Of a DNA stretch of 64,000 nucleotides, positions 47,685 to 58,340 are shown piece by piece. Each line of letters starts with the position of its first letter. The first letter of the stretch is position 1. Under the pieces are notes generated by a model. It saw only the letters and a list, made by a program, of their open reading frames with translations. It was not told the DNA's origin and searched no databases. The stretch comes from Martinezella tropici (GTDB lineage Bacteria > Pseudomonadota > Alphaproteobacteria > Rhizobiales > Rhizobiaceae), in assembly GCF_003287875.1 (NCBI RefSeq), contig NZ_QMKK01000011.1, positions 89,585 through 153,584 of the forward strand, written 5' to 3'. The position numbers were made by a program, and so were the translations under genes.

Positions 47685-47707
47685 TCTTCACTTCCCCAGT
47701 TTGGGGC

Positions 47708-48316
47708 TTAGGCGAGCGTGCCTTTCGTCGAGGGCACCCGGCCTGCCTGCCGCGGATCGATCTCGGTTGCGGTGCGCAGTGCGCGCGCAACGGCCTTGAA
47801 GCATGTCTCGGCTATATGGTGATTGTTGGCACCATAATGGTTGAGGATATGCAAGGTGATGCCGGCATTCTGCGCTAAGGCCTGGAAGAATTCGCGTACC
47901 AGTTCGGTGTCGAAAGTGCCGATCTTCGGGGCGCTGAACGAGACGTTCCAGACGAGGAAGGGCCGACCGGAAAGATCGACGGCCGCCTTCGTCATCGTCT
48001 CGTCCATGGCGAGATCGATCGATGCATAGCGGGTGATGCCGCGCCGGTCGCCCAGGGCCTTGGCGATCGCCTGGCCGATCGCGATGCCGGTATCTTCGAC
48101 GGCATGGTGATCGTCGACATGCAGGTCGCCCTTGGTGTCGATGTCCATGTCGATCAGCGAATGTCGCGACAGCTGTTCCAGCATATGGTCGAAGAAGCCG
48201 ACCCCCGTCGAAATCGTCGATTTGCCGCTGCCGTCGATATTGACGGAAACGGAGACCGAGGTCTCGTTGGTCTTGCGGGAAACGCTTGCCGTGCGGGTCG
48301 CTGCGGTCTCTGCCAT
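47708..48316 (-). CDS. hisB: Imidazoleglycerol-phosphate dehydratase
   Basis: Manganese enzyme of 202 residues that makes imidazole acetol phosphate. The duplicated metal sites appear as GFFDHML and [18 protein letters not shown] in the first half and [15 protein letters not shown] in the second. It is the monofunctional form without a phosphatase domain. ATG at 48316 has ggag 7 bases upstream and is preferred over the one at 48328. It heads the minus-strand run hisB-DUF2628-hisHAFE-coaA and is divergent from hslV. Confidence 0.95.
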   Translation of the reverse strand: MAETAATRTASVSRKTNETSVSVSVNIDGSGKSTISTGVGFFDHMLEQLSRHSLIDMDIDTKGDLHVDDHHAVEDTGIAIGQAIAKALGDRRGITRYASIDLAMDETMTKAAVDLSGRPFLVWNVSFSAPKIGTFDTELVREFFQALAQNAGITLHILNHYGANNHHIAETCFKAVARALRTATEIDPRQAGRVPSTKGTLA

Positions 48317-48529
48317 GGGCTGCTCCATCGGAATACGGCCGTTCCTTATCAGGCGTATCGGGAAATATCCAGAAGTTACGCAAAGGCCTTACGCGTTTAG
48401 CCGGCTTGCCGCCATTATTCGGGCGCGGTTGCCATTTGCAATCGCCAAAACCCCTCTTACATAGGTGCTGACGGGGCCGATACGCGGCCCGGCAGAGAGC
48501 CCGCCGAAACGGGGGCAAACAGGTGTTAA

Positions 48530-49057
48530 ATGACGACAATCGTGACTATTCGCAAGGGTGGCAAGGTGGTGATGGCTGGTGATGGCCAGGTGAGCCTTGG
48601 CCAGACCGTAATGAAGGGCAATGCGCGCAAGGTTCGCCGCATCGGCAAGGGCGATGTCATCGCCGGTTTCGCCGGCGCGACCGCCGATGCCTTCACCCTC
48701 CTCGAACGCCTCGAAAAGAAGCTCGAACAATATCCCGGTCAGCTGATGCGTGCCGCCGTCGAGCTCGCCAAGGACTGGCGTACCGACAAATATCTGCGCA
48801 ACCTCGAAGCCATGATGCTGGTTGCCGACAAACAAGTAACGCTCGCCATCACCGGCAACGGCGATGTGCTTGAGCCCGAACATGGCGCCATGGCGATCGG
48901 CTCCGGCGGCAATTTCGCGCTCGCCGCCGCACGCGCGCTGATGGACAGCGACAAGTCAGCTGAAGATGTCGCCCGCCGCGCTCTCGATATTGCTGCCGAC
49001 ATCTGCGTCTACACGAACCACAATGTGGTCGTCGAAACGCTCGATGCCGAAGCCTAA
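48530..49057 (+). CDS. hslV: ATP-dependent protease HslV, peptidase subunit
   Basis: Proteasome-like threonine peptidase of 175 residues. After Met removal the N terminus is Thr-Thr-Ile, giving the catalytic Thr. [22 protein letters not shown] and [12 protein letters not shown] match the family. It forms a double hexamer capped by HslU, whose gene follows after 47 bases. Its promoter should lie in the 213 bases shared with hisB; I could not assign a heat-shock promoter with confidence. Confidence 0.96.
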   Translation: MTTIVTIRKGGKVVMAGDGQVSLGQTVMKGNARKVRRIGKGDVIAGFAGATADAFTLLERLEKKLEQYPGQLMRAAVELAKDWRTDKYLRNLEAMMLVADKQVTLAITGNGDVLEPEHGAMAIGSGGNFALAAARALMDSDKSAEDVARRALDIAADICVYTNHNVVVETLDAEA

Positions 49058-49104
49058 GACGTTCCTCTCTTGATAGTTTCCAGCCCTGACAGGGAACATA
49101 CGAA

Positions 49105-50415
49105 ATGACCACTTTTTCCCCCCGCGAGATCGTTTCCGAGCTCGATCGCTATATTGTCGGCCAGCATGAGGCCAAGCGCGCCGTGGCGATTGCGCTGCGC
49201 AACCGCTGGCGCCGCCAGCAGCTCGAGCCCGAGCTGCGCGACGAAGTCATGCCCAAGAACATCCTGATGATCGGCCCGACCGGTGTCGGTAAGACGGAAA
49301 TCTCCCGCCGCCTTGCCAAGCTTGCCGGCGCCCCCTTCATCAAGGTCGAAGCCACCAAGTTCACCGAGGTCGGCTATGTCGGCCGCGATGTCGAACAGAT
49401 CATCCGCGATCTCGTTGAAGTTGGTATCGGCCTGGTGCGCGAAAAGAAGCGCGCCGAAGTGCAGGCCAAGGCGCATATGAGCGCGGAAGAGCGTGTGCTC
49501 GATGCGCTGGTTGGTGCCACTGCCTCGCCGGCGACGCGCGACAGCTTCCGCAAGAAGCTGCGTGACGGCCAGCTCGACGACAAGGAAATCGATATCGAAG
49601 TGGCCGATACCGGCTCCGGCATGCCCGGTGGCTTCGAGATCCCCGGCATGCCCGGCGCCAATATCGGCGTGCTCAACCTCTCCGAAATGTTCGGCAAGGC
49701 CATGGGCGGCCGCACGAAGAAGGTGCGCACGACGGTCAAGGAGTCCTACAAGGAGCTGATCCGCGACGAATCCGACAAGCTGATCGACAACGAGGCGATC
49801 CAGCGGGAAGCGGTGCAATCAGCGGAAAATGACGGCATCGTCTTCCTGGACGAGATCGACAAGATCGCCGCCCGCGACGGCGGCATGGGTGCCGGCGTCT
49901 CCCGCGAAGGCGTGCAGCGCGACCTGCTGCCGCTGGTCGAAGGTACGACGGTCTCGACGAAGTATGGTCCGGTCAAGACCGACCACATCCTCTTCATCGC
50001 GTCCGGTGCGTTCCACGTCTCGAAGCCTTCGGACCTCTTGCCCGAATTGCAGGGCCGTCTGCCGATCCGCGTCGAGCTCCGTCCGCTGACGAAGGAAGAC
50101 TTCCGCCGCATCCTGACGGAGCCGCAGGCAAGCCTCATCCGCCAGTACAAGGCGCTGATGGAAACGGAAGACCTGAAGCTCGATTTCACCGACGATGCCA
50201 TCGACGCGCTCGCCGATGTCGCGGTGCATCTCAACTCCACCGTCGAGAATATCGGCGCCCGCCGTTTGCAGACCGTCATGGAGCGGGTACTCGACGAGAT
50301 CTCCTATAATGCCTCGGATCGTGCCGGCGTATCGGTGACTATCGATGCCGCCTACGTCCGCGAGCATGTCGGCGATCTTGCCAGCAACACCGACCTGTCC
50401 CGCTTCATTCTGTAA
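49105..50415 (+). CDS. hslU: ATP-dependent protease HslU, ATPase subunit
   Basis: AAA+ unfoldase of 436 residues. Walker A is [19 protein letters not shown], the pore motif GYVGRD lies just after it, the intermediate I domain spans roughly 110-240, and Walker B is [11 protein letters not shown]. The [16 protein letters not shown] sensor-2 region and the C-terminal LSRFIL, which docks into HslV, are present. Terminated 40 bases downstream. Confidence 0.97.
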   Translation: MTTFSPREIVSELDRYIVGQHEAKRAVAIALRNRWRRQQLEPELRDEVMPKNILMIGPTGVGKTEISRRLAKLAGAPFIKVEATKFTEVGYVGRDVEQIIRDLVEVGIGLVREKKRAEVQAKAHMSAEERVLDALVGATASPATRDSFRKKLRDGQLDDKEIDIEVADTGSGMPGGFEIPGMPGANIGVLNLSEMFGKAMGGRTKKVRTTVKESYKELIRDESDKLIDNEAIQREAVQSAENDGIVFLDEIDKIAARDGGMGAGVSREGVQRDLLPLVEGTTVSTKYGPVKTDHILFIASGAFHVSKPSDLLPELQGRLPIRVELRPLTKEDFRRILTEPQASLIRQYKALMETEDLKLDFTDDAIDALADVAVHLNSTVENIGARRLQTVMERVLDEISYNASDRAGVSVTIDAAYVREHVGDLASNTDLSRFIL

Positions 50416-50456
50416 GCCGGCCGGCAAAGGCGATTTAAAACAGTAAACACTCGACA

Positions 50457-50491
50457 GCGGGCCGTTAACTTTTTAGTTAGGGGCCCGTTTC
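50457..50491 (+). terminator. Intrinsic terminator after hslU
   Basis: gcgggcc and gttaact pair with agttag and gggcccgt around a T-rich loop, with gtttctt after the stem. The stem has one bulge. Confidence 0.65.
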
Positions 50492-50577
50492 TTGTGTCGC
50501 GTGGCTTTATTCGGCCAAGATTATCCGTCAGGCAGCCGCACGGAAACATCGGTGGAAACTTCGACAGGACGGCCATC

Positions 50578-51531
50578 TTGCGACGCATACTGATCACCCT
50601 TCTTCTGGCGGTCGCCAGCTTCTCCTGGATGCCAGCCTATGCGGATGCGGCGACCGCGGTGCCTCCGGGCAACCGCAATGCCGAGCAGCCGCCGGTTCCT
50701 GGCGCCTCCGTCCGACGCACGCGCGGCACGAATTCGACCTTTGAACGCAAGTACCAGAAGGTCCGCGAATTGCTGGCGACCGACACCAAGCTGATGGCGA
50801 AGATCAAGTCGACGGCGCGCGCTTACGGCATCGATCCGATCCACATCATCGGCGCGCTCGTCGGCGAGCATACCTACAATGTGGACGCCTATGACGGTCT
50901 GCAGTCCTATTATGTCAAGGCCGCTTCCTATGCCGGCCAGAGCTTCCGCTTCGCCTATGATGGCGAAAACGTCGATGATTTCGTTGCCCGGCCGCAATTC
51001 GATGCCTGCAAAGGCAAGGGTGATTCCTACAGCCTCTGGACCTGCCGAGAAGACGTCTGGGAAGACGATTTCCGCGGCAAGACGGTTGGCGGCAAGTCCT
51101 ATCCCGACAATCGCTTCAGCGCGGTCTTCTTCCAGCCTTTCTATGCCGGTCAAACCTTCGGCCTCGGCCAGGTCAATCCGCTGACGGCGCTCGAGCTCTC
51201 TGACCTCGTCAGCCGCACCTCTGGTGTTGCGAAGCTGGACGAGAAGGATGCCGGCGGCGTCTACAAGGCGATCATGGACCCGGACCTGTCGCTCGCCTTC
51301 GTTGCGGCCTCGATCCGCAAGTCGATCGATGACTATCGCTCGATCGCCGGCATGGATATTTCGGGCAATCCGGGCATCACCGCGACGCTCTACAATCTCG
51401 GCAATTCCCGCAAGCGCGCCGCCGCCCTTGCCGCCAAGAACCGCGGCTCCTCCCAGCCGGTCTGGCCGGAAGAAAATTACTACGGCTGGCTCATCAATGA
51501 TAAGCTGAGCGACCTGAAGTCGCTTTTATAA
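50578..51531 (+). CDS. DUF1402 exported protein, possibly lysozyme-like
   Basis: A 317-residue protein with a signal peptide (RRILITLLLAVASFSWMPAYADA, cleavage after residue 21-23). DUF1402 has no proven function. The motif order resembles lytic transglycosylases: IIGALVGEHTYN with Glu97 in the position of the catalytic Glu, FGLGQVNPLTAL (195-204) like the GLMQ motif, and LYNLGN (271-276) like AYN. Cys144 and Cys156 could form a disulfide. TTG at 50578 is chosen because it gives a clean signal peptide and has aggacgg upstream; the frame is open to 50494. Confidence 0.75.
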   Translation: MRRILITLLLAVASFSWMPAYADAATAVPPGNRNAEQPPVPGASVRRTRGTNSTFERKYQKVRELLATDTKLMAKIKSTARAYGIDPIHIIGALVGEHTYNVDAYDGLQSYYVKAASYAGQSFRFAYDGENVDDFVARPQFDACKGKGDSYSLWTCREDVWEDDFRGKTVGGKSYPDNRFSAVFFQPFYAGQTFGLGQVNPLTALELSDLVSRTSGVAKLDEKDAGGVYKAIMDPDLSLAFVAASIRKSIDDYRSIAGMDISGNPGITATLYNLGNSRKRAAALAAKNRGSSQPVWPEENYYGWLINDKLSDLKSLL

Positions 51532-51649
51532 GCGGGCAGCGCGACGTTTTATCGTCTGGATTTTGCAGGCGGCGTTCCCCATATCGAAGGGGTGCGCCGC
51601 TCTGATTGCGTTCGTTCGGCAATGGCCAGTTTTCGAGGAGAGTTGATTC

Positions 51650-53044
51650 ATGGATATGATTCCGGAAGCCTTCTCGCCGCCGGCTCCGATCCCGCGCACC
51701 GTGCCGCCCTCCCGTTTGACGATCATCCGCACGATCCTGCGCAATCCGCTCGAACTCTGGGGCGAGCCCTCCTATACGCTACCCTGGATCAAGACCAAAT
51801 TCTTCAACGAGCGGACGCTCATCGTCAATGATCCCGGACTGATCAAGCATGTTCTGGTCGACAATGCCGCCAACTACCGCATGGCCGATATCCGCCAGCT
51901 CGTGCTCCGGCCGATCCTGCGCGATGGCCTGCTGACGGCGGAAGGGCCGGTCTGGAAGCGCTCGCGCAAGGCGGTCGCGCCGGTGTTCACGCCGCGCCAT
52001 GCTCAAGGCTTTGCCGGTCAGATGTTGGGTCAGAGCCTGGATTATGTGAAGAAATACGAGGATGTCGGCAACGAAGGCACGGTGTTCGATATCGCTACCG
52101 ATATGACCGAACTGACCTTCGCCATTCTGGCGGAGACGTTGTTTTCCGGCGAGATCGTCACCGAAGGCGAGCATTTCGCCGATGAGGTCAACGAACTCCT
52201 GCATCGCATGGGCCGGGTCGATCCCATGGATCTTTTGCGTGCCCCGGCCTGGGTGCCGCGCATCACCCGCATCGGCGGCCAGCGCGTGCTCGACAAGTTC
52301 CGCGGCATCGTCCGCACCACCATGGACAAGCGGCTGGAAAAGATGCGGAGGGACAGAGCCAGCGCACCGGACGATTTCCTCACGCTGCTTCTCGAAAAGG
52401 CCGGTCCGGATGGGCTGACCATGGAGGAGATCGAGGACAATATCCTCACCTTCATCGGCGCCGGTCATGAGACGACGGCCCGTGCACTTGCGTGGACGCT
52501 CTATTGCGTCGCCAATAGTCCGCACATTCGCGAGGCTATGGAAGAGGAAATCGACCGGGTACTTGCAACCGATGGCGAACCGGTTGCCTGGCTCGATCTC
52601 ATGCCGAATGTCCGCGCCGCTTTCGAGGAGGCGATGCGCCTTTATCCGCCAGCGCCGTCGATCAACCGCGCCGCCATCGCCGATGACGAATGGGTAAGCG
52701 TCAAGGGCGAGCGCGTGACGATAGAAAAGGGGATCACCGTCCTGATCATGCCCTGGACCCTGCATCGCCATGAGCTTTATTGGGAAAAGCCGCGCGCCTT
52801 CATGCCGGAGCGCTTTCTTCCGGAAAACCGGGCCAAGATCAATCGCTTCCAGTACCTGCCGTTCGGCGCGGGCCCCCGCGTCTGTATCGGCGCGACCTTC
52901 GCGCTGCAGGAAGCGGTCATCGCCCTTGCCGTCATGATGCGCCGTTTCCGCTTCGACCTGACCGAAGAAACCGATCCCTGGCCGGTGCAGAAGCTGACGA
53001 CGCAGCCACGCGGCGGTTTGCTGATGCGGGTTACGAGACGATAG
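51650..53044 (+). CDS. Cytochrome P450
   Basis: A 464-residue bacterial P450. The I-helix motif is GAGHETT (270-276), the ExxR pair is Glu327 and Arg330 in FEEAMRL, and the heme-binding loop is FGAGPRVCIG with Cys412 as the axial ligand. No N-terminal membrane anchor is seen, so it is soluble. Substrate and redox partners are unknown; no ferredoxin gene is nearby. ATG has gaggag 9 bases upstream. The hydantoinase-like gene starts 87 bases after it. Confidence 0.94.
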   Translation: MDMIPEAFSPPAPIPRTVPPSRLTIIRTILRNPLELWGEPSYTLPWIKTKFFNERTLIVNDPGLIKHVLVDNAANYRMADIRQLVLRPILRDGLLTAEGPVWKRSRKAVAPVFTPRHAQGFAGQMLGQSLDYVKKYEDVGNEGTVFDIATDMTELTFAILAETLFSGEIVTEGEHFADEVNELLHRMGRVDPMDLLRAPAWVPRITRIGGQRVLDKFRGIVRTTMDKRLEKMRRDRASAPDDFLTLLLEKAGPDGLTMEEIEDNILTFIGAGHETTARALAWTLYCVANSPHIREAMEEEIDRVLATDGEPVAWLDLMPNVRAAFEEAMRLYPPAPSINRAAIADDEWVSVKGERVTIEKGITVLIMPWTLHRHELYWEKPRAFMPERFLPENRAKINRFQYLPFGAGPRVCIGATFALQEAVIALAVMMRRFRFDLTEETDPWPVQKLTTQPRGGLLMRVTRR

Positions 53045-53131
53045 AACTGTTTTTGCCGCCTGCCAGCTAGCGGCTTGGCCCGGAAGGGTGCAATAACGGC
53101 ATCGCAGTGCATTCAAGAGCTGGATATTGCC

Positions 53132-55135
53132 GTGACATCTCACTTCCTGCTCGGCATCGATACGGGTGGAACCTACACCGATGCCGTTCTCTTCCATGAA
53201 ACCGATGGCGTGATCGCCAAGGCGAAATCGCTGACGACGCGGCATGATCTGGCCGTCGGCATTGCCGGCGCTGTCGATGCCGTCATCGCCAAGGCCGGTA
53301 TTCCCGTTTCGGCCATCGGCCTCGTATCGCTGTCGACGACGCTTGCCACCAATGCGCTTGTCGAAGGGCAGGGTGGCCGCGCTGGGCTCATCATGATCGG
53401 CTTCGGGCCGGATGATCTCAAGCGTGATGGTCTTGCGGAAGCGCTGGGGTCCGATCCCGTGCTCTATCTCCCCGGCGGCCACAATGTGCATGGCAATGAA
53501 AATCCGCTGGATCTGACGGCGCTGCGTGACGCATTGCCGGAACTGGCAAAGTCGGTCTCGTCCTTCGCCGTTGCCGGCTATTTCGCTGTGCGGAATCCGG
53601 CTCATGAAATCAGGGTGCGCGACTGCATCCGCGAACTCTCGCATCTGCCCGTCACCTGCAGCCACGAGCTTTCATCGAAGCTGGGCGGGCCGCGCCGCGC
53701 CCTGACGACGCTGCTGAATGCCCGTCTCGTATCGATGATCGATCGCCTCGTCGGCGCCTGCGAAGGGTTCCTGGCGACGCGCGGCATTTCCGCACCGATG
53801 ATGGTGGTGCGCGGCGATGGCGCCCTGATTTCGGCTGACGAAGCCAAGCTTCGGCCGATCGAGACCATCCTGTCGGGCCCGGCGGCAAGCCTCGTCGGCG
53901 CGCGCTATCTCACCGGTCTCGACGATGCCGTTGTGTCCGATATCGGCGGCACCACCACCGACGTCGCCGTCATGGAGGATGGCCGGCCACGGCTGGATGC
54001 CGATGGCGCCGTGGTCGGAGGCTATCGCACCATGGTTGAGGCCGTCGCCATGCGCACCTATGGTCTCGGCGGCGATTCCGAAGTGAAGATCAACGATCGC
54101 GGCCTCGTCGCCGCTTTCGAACTCGGCCCCCGCCGCCTGCTGCCTCTGAGCCTCGCTGCTCATATGCACGGCGCTGTGGTGCTTGAGGTGTTGGAGCAGC
54201 AGCTGCGGGCGACGCATCTCGCTCGCAATGCCGGCCGCTTCGCGCTCCGCACCGGCGTGCCGGATCATCTGGCAAGCGGTCTTACGGCACCCGAGCAGGC
54301 GTTGTTCGACCGGATTGGCGCTGCTCCCATGGCGCTCGACAAGCTTCTGACGATGACGTCGCAGAAGGCGACGCTGGACAGGCTGGTGGCGCGCGGCCTT
54401 GTGCATCTGAGCGGCCTGACGCCCTCAGATGCAATGCATGTGCTCGGCCGGCAGGGCCAGTGGAACGCTGAGGCGGCTCGCCTTGGGTTAGCTCTGGCGA
54501 TGCGGCTGAAGGACGGTTCCGGACGCGCCATTGCCGCATCCGTCGAGGAGCTGGCGCAGAAGATCGTCGATCGGCTCACGCGTCAGTCCGCGGATGTCAT
54601 TCTTGCCGCCTGCCTCGCCGAGGATGGCGTTGCCGATCTGAATCCGGCGAAATCCATCTCCATCGATCGCGCCCTTCGCCGAGCGCCGGGCATCGCCCGC
54701 TTCGCCATTTCGCTCGATCGCCCCCTTGTTGGGCTCGGCGCTTCTGCCCCGGTCTATTATCCTGCCATCGCGGAAATGCTGGCGACGGAAAGCGCCATTC
54801 CCGCCGATTCGGATGTCGCCAACGCCGTCGGCGCCGTTGTCGGCCAGGTGCGCACCAGCGTTACTGTTTTCGTCACCATGCCGGAAGATGGTATCTATGT
54901 GCTGAACGGAGCCGGTGAAAGCCTGCGATTTACTGACGAGGACCGGAGCTTCGTCAATGCCCGCTCGCGCGCCGCCGAGGCGGCGATGGCGCAGGCAAGG
55001 CTCAATGGCGCGGTGGACCTCGTGTTGGCGATGGATGAGCAGGTGGATGCGCCTGAAGTCGAGGGTAATCGAAAACTGATCGAGGCACGGTTCATCGCGA
55101 CAGCAAGTGGCCGACCGCGAATCGCCATGAATTGA
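53132..55135 (+). CDS. Hydantoinase/oxoprolinase family protein (HyuA-like)
   Basis: A 667-residue protein with the HyuA N-terminal domain (LLGIDTGGTYTDAVLF) and the catalytic A domain (LSGPAASLVGARYLTG, SDIGGTTTDVAVMEDGRP), both of the actin/ASKHA ATPase fold. Relatives hydrolyse hydantoins or 5-oxoproline with ATP, usually with a HyuB partner; no hyuB is in the window, so the substrate stays open. The frame extends to 53075, but GTG at 53132 gives the family N terminus. Confidence 0.88.
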   Translation: MTSHFLLGIDTGGTYTDAVLFHETDGVIAKAKSLTTRHDLAVGIAGAVDAVIAKAGIPVSAIGLVSLSTTLATNALVEGQGGRAGLIMIGFGPDDLKRDGLAEALGSDPVLYLPGGHNVHGNENPLDLTALRDALPELAKSVSSFAVAGYFAVRNPAHEIRVRDCIRELSHLPVTCSHELSSKLGGPRRALTTLLNARLVSMIDRLVGACEGFLATRGISAPMMVVRGDGALISADEAKLRPIETILSGPAASLVGARYLTGLDDAVVSDIGGTTTDVAVMEDGRPRLDADGAVVGGYRTMVEAVAMRTYGLGGDSEVKINDRGLVAAFELGPRRLLPLSLAAHMHGAVVLEVLEQQLRATHLARNAGRFALRTGVPDHLASGLTAPEQALFDRIGAAPMALDKLLTMTSQKATLDRLVARGLVHLSGLTPSDAMHVLGRQGQWNAEAARLGLALAMRLKDGSGRAIAASVEELAQKIVDRLTRQSADVILAACLAEDGVADLNPAKSISIDRALRRAPGIARFAISLDRPLVGLGASAPVYYPAIAEMLATESAIPADSDVANAVGAVVGQVRTSVTVFVTMPEDGIYVLNGAGESLRFTDEDRSFVNARSRAAEAAMAQARLNGAVDLVLAMDEQVDAPEVEGNRKLIEARFIATASGRPRIAMN

Positions 55136-55253
55136 TTATTTCCCGGAGCGCATAAATCTTTCGAACTATTGCCAAATTGACGGAAGCGAAACCATCGGCA
55201 AAGTGGCAGCATGTGAAAAATGAGCCGAAAGATGATCTTGAGGAGTATTTGGC

Positions 55254-57422
55254 ATGAGCCGCATTGAGAAGAACGGGCTGCAGATCGAACCGGTACTTTA
55301 TGATTTCCTCGTCAGGGAAGCGCTGCCAGGTTCGGGTATCGACACCGAGACCTTTTTTGCCGGCTTTTCCAAGATCGTCCACGATCTTGCGTCGAAGAAT
55401 CGCGAGCTCCTCGCCAAGCGAGACCGCATGCAGGAGGCTCTCGACGACTGGTATCGCAAGAACGGCGCGCCCGTCGATCTCGCTGCTTATGAGGCTTTCC
55501 TGCGCGACATCGGCTATATCGTGCCCGAAGGGCCTGCCTTTACGATCTCGACTGCCAACGTCGATCCGGAAATCTCGGAGATCGCCGGTCCGCAGCTCGT
55601 CGTTCCCGTCATGAATGCCCGCTATGCACTGAATGCCGCCAACGCTCGTTGGGGATCGCTTTACGACGCCCTCTATGGCACCGATGCTATTCCCGAGACA
55701 GACGGCGCCGAGAAGGGCAGGACCTATAATCCCAAGCGCGGCGAGAAGGTCATCGCCTGGGTTCGCGATTTCCTCGATTCCGCGGTCCCGTTGATCGGCG
55801 CAAGCTGGAAGGACGTCGCCGGCCTTGCCGTGAAGGATGGCGTGCTGGCAGTTACGGCGAAGCCCGGCGCCACGGCGTTGGCGGATCGCAGCCATTTCGC
55901 CGGTTATCTCGGCGATGCTGCCAAGCCTTCGCATATCCTCCTAAAGCACAACGGGATCCATATCGAAATCGTCATCGATGCCAACACCGATATCGGTAAG
56001 GCCGATCCAGCCAATATTTCCGACGTTCGCCTGGAATCGGCAATCACGACAATCATGGACTGCGAGGATTCGATCGCGGCTGTCGATGCCGAGGACAAGG
56101 CCGAGGTCTACCGGAACTGGCTCGGCCTGATGAAGGGCGACCTGACCGAGGAAGTCGCCAAGGGCGGCAAGAGCTTCACCCGCCGGCTCAATCCCGATGT
56201 CGCCTATACCGCGCCGGATGGTAGCACCTTCGACCTGCATTGCCGTTCGCTGATGCTGGTGCGCAATGTTGGCCACCTGATGATCAACCCGGCCATTCTC
56301 GACCGTGACGGCAACGAGGTACCGGAGGGCATCATGGATGCTGCGATCACCGGCCTGATCGCGCTCTATGACATCGGTCCGAACGGCCGTCGCAAGAATT
56401 CGCGCACCGGCTCTATGTATGTCGTCAAACCGAAGATGCACGGCCCTGAAGAGGTCGCCTTCGCGGTCGACATCTTCTCGCGCGTCGAGGACCTGCTTGG
56501 GATGCCGCGCAATACCATCAAGATGGGCATAATGGACGAGGAGCGTCGCACGACGGTCAACCTCAAGGAAGCCATCCGCGCCGCCCGCGAGCGCGTCGTC
56601 TTCATCAATACCGGCTTCCTCGATCGCACCGGTGATGAAATCCATACCTCGATGGAAGCAGGCCCGATGATCCGCAAGGGCGATATGAAGCAGGCGGCCT
56701 GGATCGGCGCCTATGAGAACTGGAACGTCGATATCGGCCTCGAATGCGGCCTTTCCGGCCATGCCCAGATCGGCAAGGGCATGTGGGCCATGCCGGATCT
56801 GATGGCGGCCATGCTCGAGCAGAAGATCGCTCACCCGAAGGCCGGCGCCAACACCGCTTGGGTGCCGTCCCCGACGGCTGCGACCCTGCACGCCACCCAT
56901 TACCACCGCGTCAATGTCGCCGACGTGCAGAAGAGCCTGAAAAGCCGCGCCCGCGCCAAACTTTCCGACATCCTGTCCGTGCCGGTCGCCTCGCGACCGA
57001 ACTGGACGCCGGAGGAGATCCAGCGCGAAATCGACAACAACAGCCAGGGCATCCTCGGCTATGTCGTGCGCTGGGTGGATCAGGGCGTCGGTTGTTCCAA
57101 GGTACCCGACATCAACAATGTCGGCCTCATGGAAGACCGCGCCACCCTGCGCATCTCGGCACAGCACATGGCCAACTGGCTGCACCACAAGGTCATCACC
57201 GAAGTGCAGATTCTCGAAACGATGAAGCGCATGGCGGCCGTGGTTGATCAGCAGAATGCCGGCGATCCCAACTACATCGCCATGTCAGGCAATTTCGACG
57301 GTTCGGTTGCTTTCCAGGCAGCCCTCGATCTCGTCCTCAGGGGCCGCCAGCAGCCGAACGGCTATACCGAACCGGTCCTGCATCGCCGCCGCATCGAACT
57401 GAAGGCAAAGCAGGCTGGGTAA
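55254..57422 (+). CDS. glcB: Malate synthase G
   Basis: Condenses glyoxylate with acetyl-CoA to malate. The 722-residue length marks the G isoform. Visible are [22 protein letters not shown] (insert domain), [18 protein letters not shown] (magnesium-binding acidic site), VRNVGHLM, the [31 protein letters not shown] stretch and [10 protein letters not shown]. No isocitrate lyase gene is in this window. A ttgaggag ribosome site precedes the ATG. A repeat and a terminator follow. Confidence 0.97.
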   Translation: MSRIEKNGLQIEPVLYDFLVREALPGSGIDTETFFAGFSKIVHDLASKNRELLAKRDRMQEALDDWYRKNGAPVDLAAYEAFLRDIGYIVPEGPAFTISTANVDPEISEIAGPQLVVPVMNARYALNAANARWGSLYDALYGTDAIPETDGAEKGRTYNPKRGEKVIAWVRDFLDSAVPLIGASWKDVAGLAVKDGVLAVTAKPGATALADRSHFAGYLGDAAKPSHILLKHNGIHIEIVIDANTDIGKADPANISDVRLESAITTIMDCEDSIAAVDAEDKAEVYRNWLGLMKGDLTEEVAKGGKSFTRRLNPDVAYTAPDGSTFDLHCRSLMLVRNVGHLMINPAILDRDGNEVPEGIMDAAITGLIALYDIGPNGRRKNSRTGSMYVVKPKMHGPEEVAFAVDIFSRVEDLLGMPRNTIKMGIMDEERRTTVNLKEAIRAARERVVFINTGFLDRTGDEIHTSMEAGPMIRKGDMKQAAWIGAYENWNVDIGLECGLSGHAQIGKGMWAMPDLMAAMLEQKIAHPKAGANTAWVPSPTAATLHATHYHRVNVADVQKSLKSRARAKLSDILSVPVASRPNWTPEEIQREIDNNSQGILGYVVRWVDQGVGCSKVPDINNVGLMEDRATLRISAQHMANWLHHKVITEVQILETMKRMAAVVDQQNAGDPNYIAMSGNFDGSVAFQAALDLVLRGRQQPNGYTEPVLHRRRIELKAKQAG

Positions 57423-57443
57423 GCTCCGTCTTTGCTTCGGAGG

Positions 57444-57514
57444 CCACCTCGATCCTTCGAGGCCTTGGCGTCTGCGCTGACGTTTTGACGGCAAGGTACC
57501 TCAGGATGAGGTGG
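57444..57514. repeat. Palindromic intergenic repeat after glcB (family 2)
   Basis: ccacctcgatccttcgagg at the left pairs with cctcaggatgaggtgg at the right (ccacctc/gaggtgg and atcc/ggat), forming a long imperfect inverted repeat. Motifs match those at 21462-21621. Confidence 0.65.
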
Positions 57515-57611
57515 GGGGACTCTTGCGGCCAGCGGAAAAGCGCGCAGCCAAAGGCGAAGCCTCGGACGAGGGCGGGTGTGATGGTTGGGATCGATCCCAA
57601 ATCCCTCAAAC

Positions 57612-57646
57612 AAAAAGCCGCCGGATACCGATCCGGCGGCCTTTTT
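57612..57646. terminator. Bidirectional terminator between glcB and the L,D-transpeptidase gene
   Basis: aaaaagccgccggat pairs with atccggcggcctttt across a 4-base loop. A and T tracts on either side serve both convergent genes. Confidence 0.88.
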
Positions 57647-57665
57647 CAATCCGAATGCCAAGTGA

Positions 57666-58340
57666 TTACTGAATAACGACGACCTTGGTGCTGCGGCCCG
57701 GAAGAACGCGGCTGTAGAGATCGATCACGTCCTGATTGATCAGGCGGATGCAGCCCGAGGAGGCAGCAGTGCCGATCGAAGCCCATTCCGGCGTGCCGTG
57801 CAGACGGAACAGCGTGTCCTGGCCCTTTTCGTTATAGAGATACATGGCGCGTGCACCGAGCGGGTTGGAAAGACCCGGGTTCATGCCGCCCTCGACATAC
57901 TTGGCAATTTCCGGACGGCGAACAGCCATTTCCTTCGGCGGGTGCCAATTCGGCCATTCCTGCTTCCAGGCTACGTATGCAGTACCGGACCAGGAGAAGC
58001 CCTGCTTGCCGACGCCGATGCCGTAACGCATCGCTTCGCCATTGCCGAGGATATAATAGAGGTGACGCTCGCGCGTATTGACGATAATCGTGCCTTCAGC
58101 TTCATCCGTGTTGTATTCGACGATCTGACGGCGAAACTGCGGCTTCACCTTCTGGATCGGGATCGCCGGCAGCTGAAAGCCATTGTCGGTCGTCACACCA
58201 TAGTCGCCATCGAAAGTCTTGATGGTCTCGGTAGCCGAATTTGCGGTGGCGGCCGGCGCTGCTGCTGCAGTGCTGGCATAGCCAGCCGATGCAAGCGTTG
58301 CGACAAGGCCGAGTGCGGTCATAGCATTACGGATGCGCAT
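57666..58340 (-). CDS. L,D-transpeptidase (YkuD domain)
   Basis: A 224-residue exported protein. A signal peptide (MRIRNAMTALGLVATLASAGYASTAAAA) is followed by the YkuD domain with TIIVNTRERHLYYIL, YGIGVGKQGFSW and the catalytic HGTPEW...SSGCIRL (nucleophile Cys). Such enzymes make 3-3 crosslinks in peptidoglycan or attach outer-membrane proteins to it. The frame extends upstream; ATG at 58340 is the start of the signal peptide. It overlaps nothing and is divergent from mmcB. Confidence 0.93.
   Translation of the reverse strand: MRIRNAMTALGLVATLASAGYASTAAAAPAATANSATETIKTFDGDYGVTTDNGFQLPAIPIQKVKPQFRRQIVEYNTDEAEGTIIVNTRERHLYYILGNGEAMRYGIGVGKQGFSWSGTAYVAWKQEWPNWHPPKEMAVRRPEIAKYVEGGMNPGLSNPLGARAMYLYNEKGQDTLFRLHGTPEWASIGTAASSGCIRLINQDVIDLYSRVLPGRSTKVVVIQ

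Noticed and set aside
48397..48529. A heat-shock (RpoH) promoter before hslV
   Set aside because: No pair of boxes close to the CTTGAA and CCATNT pattern with proper spacing was found; the best tries had 21-base spacers or poor boxes.
51779..53665. A 628-codon open frame antisense to the P450 and hydantoinase genes
   Set aside because: Product is rich in His, Asp, Arg and Gly with no domain, as expected for the mirror frame of GC-rich coding DNA.
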